Part shown: piece after piece, positions 1-6,594 of the stretch
How the letters are laid out: each line of letters opens with the position of its first letter
Numbering within the stretch: position 1 is the stretch's first letter
Assembly: GCA_002422995.1 (NCBI GenBank)
Contig: DIUK01000117.1
Span: forward strand, 887-10,726
DNA: 9,840 nt
DNA from: Rhodocyclaceae bacterium UBA6160
Lineage (GTDB): Bacteria; Pseudomonadota; Gammaproteobacteria; Burkholderiales; Rhodocyclaceae
Direction of reading: 5' to 3'
Made by a program: the position numbers and the translations under genes
Notes under the pieces: model-generated
Told to the model about the DNA's origin: nothing
The model's input: the letters and a program-made list of their open reading frames with translations, nothing else
Database searches by the model: none

Positions 1-870
1 TGGGGCCCGTTTTTCCAGACCTGGGACCTGGCGGGCGCCTTTCCGCAGATTCTGGACGATGCCATCGTGGGTGAGGCGGCACGCAATGTCTATCGCGACG
101 CACAAGCCATGCTGCAACAACTGCTTGCGGAAAAATGGATCAGCGCGAACGCGGTGTTCGGTTTGTTTCCGGCCAATTCGGTGGGCGACGATATCGTGTT
201 CTTTAATGATGAATCGCGCAGCATGCCTTTGATGACCTGGTACGGTTTGCGCCAGCAGCAGGAGCGGCCAGCGGGCAAGCCGCATCAGTGTCTGGCGGAT
301 TTTGTTGCGCCCAAGATTTCTCAAAAAGTCGGCGATGGCGGGACGGCGACGAATGTGTCTACACCCGATTATGCTGGCGCATTTGCCGTCAGCGCAGGCA
401 TCGGCATCGAGAAAAAGCTCGCCGAGTTCGAAGCGCAGCACGACGATTACCGCAGCATCATGCTGAAATCCCTGGCCGACCGTCTGGCCGAAGCCGCCGC
501 CGAATGGCTGCATGCAGAAGTCCGCAAAAAATACTGGGGCTACGCGGCCGATGAAACCTTGCCGGCGGACGACTTGATCGCCGAGAAATACCAGGGCATA
601 CGCCCCGCGCCCGGTTATCCCGCTTGCCCCGACCACACCGCCAAAGCCGCGTTGTTCCAGTTGCTTAACGCCAAGGCGAATGCGGATATGGAACTCACCG
701 AAAATTTCGCCATGACGCCCGCGGCTTCCGTCGCCGGGTTTTACCTGGCGCACCCGCAAGCCAGGTATTTTGCTGTGAGCAAAATCGGCCGTGACCAGTT
801 GCAGGATTGGGCGCAACGCAGCGGTATGCCCTTGAAAGACGCAGAACGCTGGTTAGCGCCAAACTTATAA
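1..870 (+). CDS. metH: Methionine synthase, cobalamin-dependent, C-terminal part (5' end outside window)
   Basis: This is the last 289 residues of the large B12-dependent methionine synthase, which moves a methyl group from methyltetrahydrofolate to homocysteine in the cytoplasm. The reading frame is open from base 1, so the gene is cut by the window edge. The visible part is the AdoMet-binding reactivation domain, which remethylates oxidised cob(II)alamin with a reduced flavodoxin-type partner. The diagnostic motif RPAPGYPACPDHT lies at 601-639 and binds AdoMet. GLFPANSVGDD (about 151-183) and the block ending ARYFAVSKIGRDQ (to about 798) are also typical of this domain. The C-terminus is complete, with a TAA stop and a terminator directly after it. 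Codon use is GC-rich compared with the next gene: 37 of 60 bases are G or C at 481-540, against 26 of 60 at 1381-1440. The identification is very secure. Confidence 0.97.
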   Translation, partial: WGPFFQTWDLAGAFPQILDDAIVGEAARNVYRDAQAMLQQLLAEKWISANAVFGLFPANSVGDDIVFFNDESRSMPLMTWYGLRQQQERPAGKPHQCLADFVAPKISQKVGDGGTATNVSTPDYAGAFAVSAGIGIEKKLAEFEAQHDDYRSIMLKSLADRLAEAAAEWLHAEVRKKYWGYAADETLPADDLIAEKYQGIRPAPGYPACPDHTAKAALFQLLNAKANADMELTENFAMTPAASVAGFYLAHPQARYFAVSKIGRDQLQDWAQRSGMPLKDAERWLAPNL

Positions 871-883
871 GGTGGTGTTACTC

Positions 884-923
884 AAAAAACCTCGTTTGCT
901 ATTTTAGGCAAGCGAGGTTTTTT
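884..923 (+). terminator. Rho-independent terminator after metH
   Basis: A 16-base left arm (884-899) pairs with a 16-base right arm (908-923) around an 8-base loop. All pairs are Watson-Crick except one G-T wobble. The arms run from six A to six T through a CCTCG/CGAGG core, so the right arm ends in the T tract expected of an intrinsic terminator. The A tract on the other side makes it potentially bidirectional. It begins 14 bases after the metH stop and separates metH from the transporter gene. Confidence 0.9.
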
Positions 924-937
924 GTTTACTTAAATTT

Positions 938-966
938 TTCAGATCAACCAAAGCTCAGCTTAGAAT
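938..966 (+). promoter_or_regulatory. Candidate sigma-70 promoter for the BASS transporter gene
   Basis: TTCAGA (938-943, four of six matches to the -35 consensus) and TAGAAT (961-966, five of six matches to the -10 consensus) are separated by 17 bases. The pair lies between the metH terminator and the transporter start, where a promoter is needed. The -35 match is weak and no operator could be recognised, so this is a candidate only. Confidence 0.35.
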
Positions 967-1016
967 GCGCTGGCGACAGTAATAACTGCGCGGCAGAAAC
1001 CATAAAATAATATGTG

Positions 1017-1021
1017 AGGAG
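1017..1021 (+). promoter_or_regulatory. Shine-Dalgarno site that fixes the transporter start
   Basis: AGGAG lies seven bases before the ATG at 1029. It overlaps the codons just after an in-frame GTG at 1014, so the GTG is not a likely start and the ATG is preferred. Confidence 0.75.
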
Positions 1022-1028
1022 TGAATCA

Positions 1029-1916
1029 ATGGCAACACAAAATCTGTTGGCACTTGTGCCGACGCTCATGATGCTTTGCCTCGGTTTAATGATGTTTGGC
1101 TTAGGTTTGTCGTTAACAGTGGCTGATTTTGTTCGTCTCAAATCGCATCCGAAGGCAGTTGTTTTGGCACTTGCTTTGCAGATCTTTATTTTGCCCTTGG
1201 TGTGTTACTTGCTAATTGTTTTTTTCAACCTTACACCAATTTATGCCGTGGGCCTCATGCTTTTGGCAGCATCTCCTGGGGGCATTTCAGCTAATCTTTA
1301 TAGCCATTTATTTGGTGGCAACCTGGCGATGAATATTTCTCTTACCGCCATCAATACCGTCCTCTCGATTATTACCTTGCCGTTAATTGCCAATTTGGCG
1401 ATTGAGTTTTTTGCCAAGACAGGTCAAGTTGTTCCGCTACAAATGAGCAAGGTGGTAGAGGTGATCGTTTTGATTTTGATCCCTGTTTCCATTGGCATGT
1501 TCGCACGAGTCAAAGCTCCCAGGTTTGCAGCTGTCATGGATAAGCCGATGAAAGTCTTTAGTGCTGTTCTATTACTTACATTGATGGGGTTAACTCTTAT
1601 GCGTGAGTGGAGCGCCTTGCAGCAATACTTCACGCACCTTGGCCCAGCAGTATTGGTTTTCAATATTATCAGCTTGCTTGCAGGGTTTTATGTCAGTCGG
1701 ATGGTTGGGCTGGATAAACCGATGGCGACAGCAATCAGCTTTGAGATTGGTATCCACAACGCAGCATTGGCAATGTACATCGGTATGAAGGTATTGAATA
1801 ATCCTGGGCTGGCCTTGCCTTCGGCGATTTATTCCGCCAGCATGCTGATCGTTGCTGCACTGTTTGGTTTTTTTGTGCTTGGCCGCGTGCCCCAATCGCG
1901 AGTGGCGACTACCTAG
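1029..1916 (+). CDS. Bile acid:sodium symporter (BASS/SBF) family transporter
   Basis: This is a 295-residue, very hydrophobic inner-membrane protein with about eight to ten predicted membrane helices. Two family signatures are visible. AASPGG-SAN (residues 80-89), followed by a polar stretch and ISLTAINT, matches the first unwound crossover helix. EIGIHNAALA (residues 239-248) matches the ExGxQN sodium-site and crossover motif, with His replacing the usual Gln. Members are sodium-coupled carriers of organic anions. Bacterial homologues move bile acids, pantoate/ketopantoate and other carboxylates, so the substrate here cannot be named. The ATG at 1029 is chosen for its Shine-Dalgarno site; GTG at 1014 would add five residues. 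The gene stands alone between the metH terminator and a convergent operon. Its lower GC content suggests a different history from metH, though membrane proteins are often biased this way. Confidence 0.9.
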   Translation: MATQNLLALVPTLMMLCLGLMMFGLGLSLTVADFVRLKSHPKAVVLALALQIFILPLVCYLLIVFFNLTPIYAVGLMLLAASPGGISANLYSHLFGGNLAMNISLTAINTVLSIITLPLIANLAIEFFAKTGQVVPLQMSKVVEVIVLILIPVSIGMFARVKAPRFAAVMDKPMKVFSAVLLLTLMGLTLMREWSALQQYFTHLGPAVLVFNIISLLAGFYVSRMVGLDKPMATAISFEIGIHNAALAMYIGMKVLNNPGLALPSAIYSASMLIVAALFGFFVLGRVPQSRVATT

Positions 1917-2013
1917 CGCAGGTGTTCAAGCGGGTTTAGAACAAGGCCAATGAATAACGTGTGCATGAGTGTGGATGCGCGGAGCGAGCTTGAGCGAGGG
2001 TGATTAGGTTGAA

Positions 2014-2364
2014 CTAGTTACCCCATACCACCGGTTTGTTTTTTTTCATTGCCCAGGTGAGGAGCTCAAGCAAAGGCGTTGCGCGCTGATACAAGCTGAT
2101 CATCGGGCTTCCCTTGGTATTGCTTGATTCATGCTCAGAAGTATCAGGCTGATCTGCATCGGCCTTGGTGTTGTTGCTCGTAGCGAGTTGCGCTTTATCT
2201 TCGGCAATCGCTGCTTTTAATTGGGTGATGGCCGACGGTAACTGTTCCACTGTAATAATGCCTTTTTCGCTGGGGTCTTTACCCATGATGTGCAGCAAGC
2301 GCTGAGCGACATCGCCAAACATGATGACGTCACCCGCAGCGGGTGACTTAAAGGTGATAATCAT
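2014..2364 (-). CDS. DUF1840 domain-containing protein
   Basis: This 116-residue soluble protein matches the DUF1840 family, whose function is unknown. The N-terminus (MI-TFKS-AAGDVIMFGD, then a helix ending LLHIMGK) and the C-terminus (LYQRATPLLELL-WA, then PVVWGN) are the conserved ends. They are joined by a Ser/Asp/Glu-rich linker (about residues 60-87) that is probably disordered. The ATG at 2364 is chosen because GGAGGA sits 11 bases upstream and the conserved domain begins at once. A longer in-frame extension to 2442 runs inside the hydrolase gene and has no family similarity. Its start overlaps the end of the hydrolase gene by 17 bases, so translation may be coupled. The family is, as far as I recall, concentrated in betaproteobacteria, which is the main hint to the host. 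No clear terminator follows it. Confidence 0.85.
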   Translation of the reverse strand: MIITFKSPAAGDVIMFGDVAQRLLHIMGKDPSEKGIITVEQLPSAITQLKAAIAEDKAQLATSNNTKADADQPDTSEHESSNTKGSPMISLYQRATPLLELLTWAMKKNKPVVWGN

Positions 2365-3181
2365 GGCGAATTTTCTCCTCCGGCAATTGAGTATTGATCC
2401 AGTCAAGTAGGTTTTGTGCAGGTTTGATCCAATCGCGCTCAAGCATGAGACCGTGCCCCATGCCAGAAAAAATGTGACTTTCTGTGCCGTAGGTGCGAGC
2501 AGTCATTTCGACTAATGAAGCGGCAATCAAGTGGTCCAGTTCTGCACCCTGCACCAGCAACGGCGTGCGACTGACCAGTTGTGGACGGGGCAGGCAAAAA
2601 AGTGACATATCCCACAAGGCGCGGTGTGATTCAGGCTGCGCATTTTTGGCAAACTTTTGTAGTAAATCAAGGCTGACTGGCTGAGCAAACAAGCCATCAC
2701 GCAAGGATTCCAAAGCAACCTTGCCACCGGTCAGCATGCCATTCAAGTCTTTCATCAATGCAGGTTTGGAAAACATCATGCCAATGGCGGATGCAAGTAA
2801 ACCTTGCGGTGGCACGGAACACATCAATACCGCTGCCGGTGCAGTGTGTTTTTCCAGATATTTTTGCACCACAAAGCCGCCCATTGAGTGTCCGATCAAT
2901 ACAGGCGGCGCAGGCAGTGTGGCGACTACGCGTGAAATATCGTCTACATAATTATCAATTGAAAAAGTATCCAGCCGCTCACGGCCGGGCGATGCGCCGT
3001 GGCCGGATAAACTCAAGGCGTGCGCAGCGTAACCTGCCTGGGCAAAAAATGGCAGAAAGTGCTCATCCCAACACCAGGCAGCAGTAAATGCGCCATGAAT
3101 AAACAATAATGGAGTCGGGTAGGCCTTTTCTTTGGGAAGACGAGAAATAATTTCCAGCGTGTTGTTTTTTGGGTGGGCCAT
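2348..3181 (-). CDS. Alpha/beta hydrolase fold protein
   Basis: This 277-residue cytoplasmic protein has the full alpha/beta hydrolase pattern. There is an oxyanion-hole motif HGAF (residues 29-32), the nucleophile elbow GHSMGG with Ser99, an acidic residue Asp216 in ELDHLI, and a catalytic His243 in GMGHG. LSLSGHGASPG (56-66) is typical of esterase and lipase-like members. A catalytic triad Ser99-Asp216-His243 is therefore likely. It could hydrolyse an ester, thioester or acyl-lipid bond, and the substrate is unknown. No signal peptide is visible. It follows a 172-base gap after the NTF2-like gene, so it may be read from the long operon or from its own promoter. No convincing Shine-Dalgarno site precedes the ATG at 3181. 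Its end overlaps the DUF1840 gene. Confidence 0.9.
   Translation of the reverse strand: MAHPKNNTLEIISRLPKEKAYPTPLLFIHGAFTAAWCWDEHFLPFFAQAGYAAHALSLSGHGASPGRERLDTFSIDNYVDDISRVVATLPAPPVLIGHSMGGFVVQKYLEKHTAPAAVLMCSVPPQGLLASAIGMMFSKPALMKDLNGMLTGGKVALESLRDGLFAQPVSLDLLQKFAKNAQPESHRALWDMSLFCLPRPQLVSRTPLLVQGAELDHLIAASLVEMTARTYGTESHIFSGMGHGLMLERDWIKPAQNLLDWINTQLPEEKIRHDYHL
2376..2381 (-). promoter_or_regulatory. Shine-Dalgarno site for the DUF1840 gene
   Basis: On the minus strand this reads GGAGGA, 11 bases before the ATG at 2364, and lies inside the end of the upstream hydrolase gene. The spacing is slightly long, but it is the strongest ribosome site in the area and supports the short start. Confidence 0.6.
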
Positions 3182-3324
3182 GGAGCTAATTCAAAGGTGT
3201 TGCAAAGAGCTGAGTGTCAGCTAAACCATTCAACGGATGGGTCTCAAATGAGCCGAGCCGATTAAGAATACCGATCCCATTTTAACCCTTGCTGTAAGCG
3301 TGGGTGATGTGGCCAGATAATGCG

Positions 3325-3346
3325 GCCAGGCTTTGCTGGCTGTTTT
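3325..3346. other. Small hairpin in the 172-base gap between NTF2-like and hydrolase genes
   Basis: GCCAG (3325-3329) and CTGGC (3336-3340) form a 5-bp stem around a 6-base loop. On the plus strand it is followed by TGTTTT; on the minus strand, the direction of the flanking genes, no T tract follows. It is therefore unlikely to terminate the operon, though it could be a weak attenuating or mRNA-stabilising structure. Nothing else in 3182-3353 could be recognised: there is no convincing -35/-10 pair for the hydrolase. Confidence 0.2.
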
Positions 3347-3353
3347 GTAAGTA

Positions 3354-3797
3354 TCAGGCCTGTGCCCGTCGCAGCAGGCGTTTGACCAAAGGGCCAATCA
3401 AGGGAAGTTTTGCATAGAGCTCCCCAGCAGTATCCCAGTAGTCGCGGTGGACAATGACCTTGCCATCAGTATCAAACAGAAAGTGTGTCGTTCCCTCGAT
3501 GCTTAATGGCCGTCTGGGCAATGGTCGGCGCGGGGTAAAGTGGAAGGTCCATAGCACCATGGCGCTCTGCTCGTTCAGGAAGTGTCCGGTGACATGAAAG
3601 CGCGGTTCATCGACTTGGTGGAACATATGGTGAAAAATGTTTCGAATAGCGGCAATTCCTTCGACATCATTGAACGGGTCTTTGAAGCGCGCCTTGGCGG
3701 CGTACAAGGAATTTGCTTGATCAAGGGTTTCAGGGCTCAAATTTTCAAACCACTGAATAAGCAGTGCAAGCGTGGCGGGTGATGGCGTTGTAGACAT
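3354..3797 (-). CDS. NTF2-like / SnoaL-like family protein
   Basis: This 147-residue protein has the cone-shaped NTF2-like fold pattern. An N-terminal helix carries LIQWFENLSPETL. It is followed by YAAKARFKDPFNDVEG (residues 32-47), an F--MF helix, then strands containing WTFHF, IEGTTHFLFD (100-109) and HRDYWD (117-122). The last two blocks are strongly conserved in the subgroup found beside DUF1365/CFA-like operons. NTF2-like proteins include isomerases and cyclases such as ketosteroid isomerase and SnoaL, but many are only binding proteins. Asp40 and the HRDYWD acids point into the pocket by family analogy. The C-terminus is basic (KRLLRRAQA). The ATG at 3797 gives a 10-base gap after the SDR stop. 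A TTG at 3821 would add eight residues and overlap the SDR gene by 14 bases; neither has a good Shine-Dalgarno site. Confidence 0.85.
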   Translation of the reverse strand: MSTTPSPATLALLIQWFENLSPETLDQANSLYAAKARFKDPFNDVEGIAAIRNIFHHMFHQVDEPRFHVTGHFLNEQSAMVLWTFHFTPRRPLPRRPLSIEGTTHFLFDTDGKVIVHRDYWDTAGELYAKLPLIGPLVKRLLRRAQA

Positions 3798-3807
3798 GAT
3801 CGGTATA

Positions 3808-4605
3808 TCAGGCTTTGACAAAACGCAGGATCAACCAGAAGTACAGCCTGTAAGGCAATATGCGGAGAATCTTAAGCCAGCAGGTGAAACGGCGGGGAAA
3901 ATGAATTTCAAAATGGCTTTTGCCCAGGCCTTTAAATATCGCTTGCGCCGCCGCCTCAGGGGTGATCAGGGCGGGCATGTCAAAGTCATTCTTTGCCGTC
4001 ATTGGCGTGGCGACAAAGCCCGGATTTACAACGTAAACCGACAGCCCGCGCGGTACCAGATCGAGATACAGTGCTTCTGCAAAGTTGATCAAAGCGGCTT
4101 TGGTTGGGCCGTATCCGGCTGCCTTGGGTAAGCCACGGTAGCCTGCCACGCTGGCAACAAAGACCAGAGTGCCAGACCCTTGCTGCAACAGGCTGGGAAT
4201 TAATCTGGCCGATGCTTGCATGGGCGCGCGCAAGTTGACGTCCATCAGTTTGTCCAATCCTGCGTAATCGAGCTCCCATGCACGCATGGCTGTATAAGCC
4301 CCTGCCATGAAGATAACCACATCGATCGCTGGAAACGTGGCGCGTACCTGCTGGTTTGCTTGCTCAAAAGCTGCGATGTCGGTGATGTCCAGAGGTAAAA
4401 GCCAGGCTTGTTGCGGGTACTGCTCGGCAAGTGTCGCAAGTTGGTCGATATGGCGTGAGGACAGGATCAGTTTTGCACCCCGTGCAAGTAACTGCTGAGC
4501 AAGTGCCGCGCCGATGCCAGTAGAGGCGCCAATTAACCACACATGCTTGCCATGCCATTCGAGTATTGGCTGGTTTTTGTGCTGGTGTCGCTTTTTGAGG
4601 TTCAT
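3808..4605 (-). CDS. Short-chain dehydrogenase/reductase (SDR) with hydrophobic C-terminal tail
   Basis: This 265-residue classical SDR binds NAD(P)H through GASTGIG (residues 26-32). The catalytic set is Asn124, Ser152 (VASVAG), Tyr165 and Lys169 (YGPTK), and PG at 195-196 follows strand six. The usual NNAG motif is present as FMAGAY (99-104). The Arg51 position after strand two (SSRH) suggests NADP(H) preference, by family rule only. The C-terminal 25 residues (about 240-265) are basic and aromatic-hydrophobic (FTCWLKILRILPYRLYFWL), which suggests attachment to the inner membrane and a lipid-like substrate. Its ATG shares the sequence ATGA with the stop of the DUF3833 gene, so the two are almost certainly translationally coupled. 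It probably oxidises or reduces a carbonyl or alcohol on the operon's lipid product; the substrate is not known. Confidence 0.93.
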   Translation of the reverse strand: MNLKKRHQHKNQPILEWHGKHVWLIGASTGIGAALAQQLLARGAKLILSSRHIDQLATLAEQYPQQAWLLPLDITDIAAFEQANQQVRATFPAIDVVIFMAGAYTAMRAWELDYAGLDKLMDVNLRAPMQASARLIPSLLQQGSGTLVFVASVAGYRGLPKAAGYGPTKAALINFAEALYLDLVPRGLSVYVVNPGFVATPMTAKNDFDMPALITPEAAAQAIFKGLGKSHFEIHFPRRFTCWLKILRILPYRLYFWLILRFVKA

Positions 4606-5195
4606 GGCGCACGCCGCCGTAGGGTTAAGGTCACCTCTCCCAGCCGCAAGCCGTATTTGCTCATGACCGAGCGATTGAGCAAGGTGTCCTTATCAACGAG
4701 ATACATCCAGTCATCGAAATCGACATGGATTACTTTGCCATCAACTTGCAGGGCAAGCACATAGCGCCAATGCAGGCTGTTGCCCGCGACATCTCCCTGT
4801 GCTTGGCCGATGACATCACCGGCAGTGCCTGTGATTTTGCCATTGCCAAGATCGTGCAAAGTCCACACGCGGCGTGGCGGATTATCCGGGTTGTTGTCAG
4901 ACCAGGTGAATTTTTCATCCAGCGTGCCTGTTTTGTCTTGCCAGCTTGCCTCAATGACAACATGAAAGCGCTTGATGACTTTGCCCGATCTGTCCTGAAA
5001 CATGCCCCAGCCATCGATTGTCCCAGAAAAAAATTGATTCATTGCCAAGGCTGGTTGATCATGCTGATATTGCGCGACATTCACACTGGCACAGCTGCCG
5101 AGAATGAATGGGAGACATGAAGCCGAAAGCCAGTGAAACCACCGCCTGATAGTCGGCAGTGTATTTTTTGACGTTGTCATATCAAGAGTTTTCAT
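4602..5195 (-). CDS. DUF3833 family lipoprotein
   Basis: This 197-residue protein has a lipoprotein signal. Basic residues (IRRWFHW) and a hydrophobic stretch lead to the lipobox LGSC, with Cys35 as the lipidated residue. The mature part, from ASVNVAQY, matches DUF3833, whose function is unknown. The hallmarks are FFSGTIDGWGMFQDRSG (residues 56-71), GTLDEKFTWSD (90-100), GNSLHWRYVLAL (138-149), FDDWMYL (160-166) and the C-terminal block VMSKYGLRLGEVTL. The pattern of strands with a W in the loops resembles a lipocalin-like barrel, which is inference. The ATG at 5195 is chosen because AAGGAG lies six bases before it; an open extension upstream would run inside the MFS gene and would bury the signal peptide. 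It overlaps the MFS gene by 14 bases and the SDR by four. It probably sits at the periplasmic face of a membrane and binds or delivers a lipid product. Confidence 0.88.
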   Translation of the reverse strand: MKTLDMTTSKNTLPTIRRWFHWLSASCLPFILGSCASVNVAQYQHDQPALAMNQFFSGTIDGWGMFQDRSGKVIKRFHVVIEASWQDKTGTLDEKFTWSDNNPDNPPRRVWTLHDLGNGKITGTAGDVIGQAQGDVAGNSLHWRYVLALQVDGKVIHVDFDDWMYLVDKDTLLNRSVMSKYGLRLGEVTLTLRRRAP

Positions 5196-6585
5196 GGGGT
5201 GCTCCTTCAAAGTTGGTTTTGTGTCGCCACAGCCAAAGCAGGGCAAGTAATTTAATGGCGGCAGGCAACAAAGCATAAACAGCCGCCAGCGTGGTAAGTC
5301 CTGTCGAAGTAGTCTGAGGTGCATTCGTTGAGAGCGTGTCGCTTAAGGTTTTCGCTCCAGCCGCCGTGTCACCAGCGCCGACTTGATAGCCAAGGTATGC
5401 AATCAGCGGCAGTGATAAACCGGCGGCCATAGCCAGGGTCAGCTTGTTGACGAATTGCCATAAGCCAAAATAAGCCCCGACGCCAGCCAGGTACGTTGAG
5501 TTTCCGCTTTTTCTTCTGAGATGGTCGGCCAGTAATGCGGGCGGAATGGCAAGTTCCGCGCCAAAAGCCGCACCAGAGAAAAAGCAGATCAGCGCGAAGG
5601 GCAATGCAGCACCGGGATACAGAAAAAAAGCCCAGACAAAACTAAAAATGGCCAACCCCATGCTCAAAGCCCAGGCGGTGGTTTTGTCATATCGGCCAGC
5701 GAGCCAATTCCATACAGGCAAACTTATGCCAGCCGTTAAAAAATAAAGCGCAAGAAATACGCCTTGCCATTGGGGTAGCTGCAATAGATCGGCAATGTAA
5801 AACAGGACCAGCGTAGCCGGAATCGCCGCTGCCATTCCACTGAGTAAAAGTACGGACAGCAGTTGTATAAAGGTTTTATCCTGCCAGACGTGGCAGCGTG
5901 TAGCAGCCATGCCTGTCAATCGGCTATCGGCAGACGACAACTGTGGTGGTGGCGCCGCTCGGATTGTCGTCATTGCACAGAGCAGGGCAATCAGGATGAA
6001 TGACCATCCTATCAAGCTAAGCGCTTCTGCGTTTTCATCAACCAACTTGCTTGTGACTAACAAGCTTGGCAGCATGGCCGCAGTGATAACACCTGCCAAA
6101 CCGAGGATTTCACGCATGGAGGTGACCCGCAGTCGATCAGCAGCATTTTTGCCAAGTGAGGCGCCCCACGCCTGATAATTGATTGTGGCCAGACTGAATC
6201 CGAAATAGGTGATTAACAAGCTTGCTGTAAGCCAGAGCGTCAGAAGCATGCTGCTTTGAGAAAGCTTGTTTGGCGGATTGAGCAAACACCATAAACCAAG
6301 GCTGAGCAATGTCATTGCGATCGCGACGAGCAAACGGGGTTGGCTCAGTCGATCGCTCAGATGGCCAAGCCATGGATCAATCACTGCATCGGCCAGGCGG
6401 CTTATCCAAAGTATGGCCCCTAAGGTAGCCAGAGAAAGAACGCCCGAGGCAGCATATAGGTTTGGTACATGCACATACAACGGCAAAGCGGCAAACGCGA
6501 GCGGAAAACCCAGCGCCCCGTAAGCCAGAAGTGATCTGACGGTGAGCGTCGGGTCGGGTGCATTAAAAATCGGCGGTGGGCTCAT
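5182..6585 (-). CDS. MFS transporter of the glycoside-pentoside-hexuronide (GPH) type
   Basis: This 467-residue inner-membrane protein has about twelve predicted membrane helices. The GPH-type loop 2-3 motif RLADAVIDPWLGHLSDR lies at residues 63-79. FGAELAIPPALLADHLRRKSG (341-361) is the equivalent loop in the second half. LPLYVHVPNLYA (34-45) is typical of the subgroup found with DUF3833 and CFA-like genes. GPH carriers (MelB-type) are cation-coupled sugar symporters, but this operon has no sugar-metabolism genes, so a lipid-derived or other substrate is more likely here. A Thr/Ser/Gly-rich hydrophilic loop at about 401-429, before the last helix, looks longer than usual. The ATG at 6585 follows the chalcone-isomerase-like stop by nine bases. 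The end overlaps the DUF3833 gene by 14 bases. Confidence 0.9.
   Translation of the reverse strand: MSPPPIFNAPDPTLTVRSLLAYGALGFPLAFAALPLYVHVPNLYAASGVLSLATLGAILWISRLADAVIDPWLGHLSDRLSQPRLLVAIAMTLLSLGLWCLLNPPNKLSQSSMLLTLWLTASLLITYFGFSLATINYQAWGASLGKNAADRLRVTSMREILGLAGVITAAMLPSLLVTSKLVDENAEALSLIGWSFILIALLCAMTTIRAAPPPQLSSADSRLTGMAATRCHVWQDKTFIQLLSVLLLSGMAAAIPATLVLFYIADLLQLPQWQGVFLALYFLTAGISLPVWNWLAGRYDKTTAWALSMGLAIFSFVWAFFLYPGAALPFALICFFSGAAFGAELAIPPALLADHLRRKSGNSTYLAGVGAYFGLWQFVNKLTLAMAAGLSLPLIAYLGYQVGAGDTAAGAKTLSDTLSTNAPQTTSTGLTTLAAVYALLPAAIKLLALLWLWRHKTNFEGAPHENS
5202..5207 (-). promoter_or_regulatory. Shine-Dalgarno site that fixes the DUF3833 start
   Basis: On the minus strand this reads AAGGAG and ends six bases before the ATG at 5195, inside the last codons of the MFS gene. 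It places the lipoprotein start so that the signal peptide lies at the N-terminus. Confidence 0.75.
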
Positions 6586-6594
6586 GGCATCGGT

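Noticed and set aside
288..554. Second plus-strand frame inside metH
   Set aside because: It is an Arg-rich out-of-frame reading of a GC-rich conserved gene, typical of a shadow frame.
1982..1998. Direct repeat GAGCGAG, two copies 10 bases apart, in the convergent gap
   Set aside because: Too short and only two copies; no hairpin with a T tract, so no terminator or operator claim is justified for 1917-2013.
2365..2442. N-terminal extension of the DUF1840 protein by 26 residues
   Set aside because: The extension overlaps the hydrolase coding sequence, has no similarity to the family, and a strong ribosome site lies just before the shorter start.
3182..3353. Possible sigma-70 or ECF promoter for the hydrolase in the 172-base gap
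   Set aside because: TTGAGA on the minus strand has no acceptable -10 at 16-18 bases, and TATTCT has no -35; no ECF-type motif pair with correct spacing was seen.
3772..4131. Open frame of 119 codons on the plus strand
   Set aside because: It is antisense to the conserved SDR and NTF2-like genes and its translation resembles no known protein.
5196..5324. N-terminal extension of the DUF3833 protein by 43 residues
   Set aside because: It overlaps the MFS gene and would place the lipoprotein signal internally; AAGGAG before the ATG at 5195 supports the shorter form.
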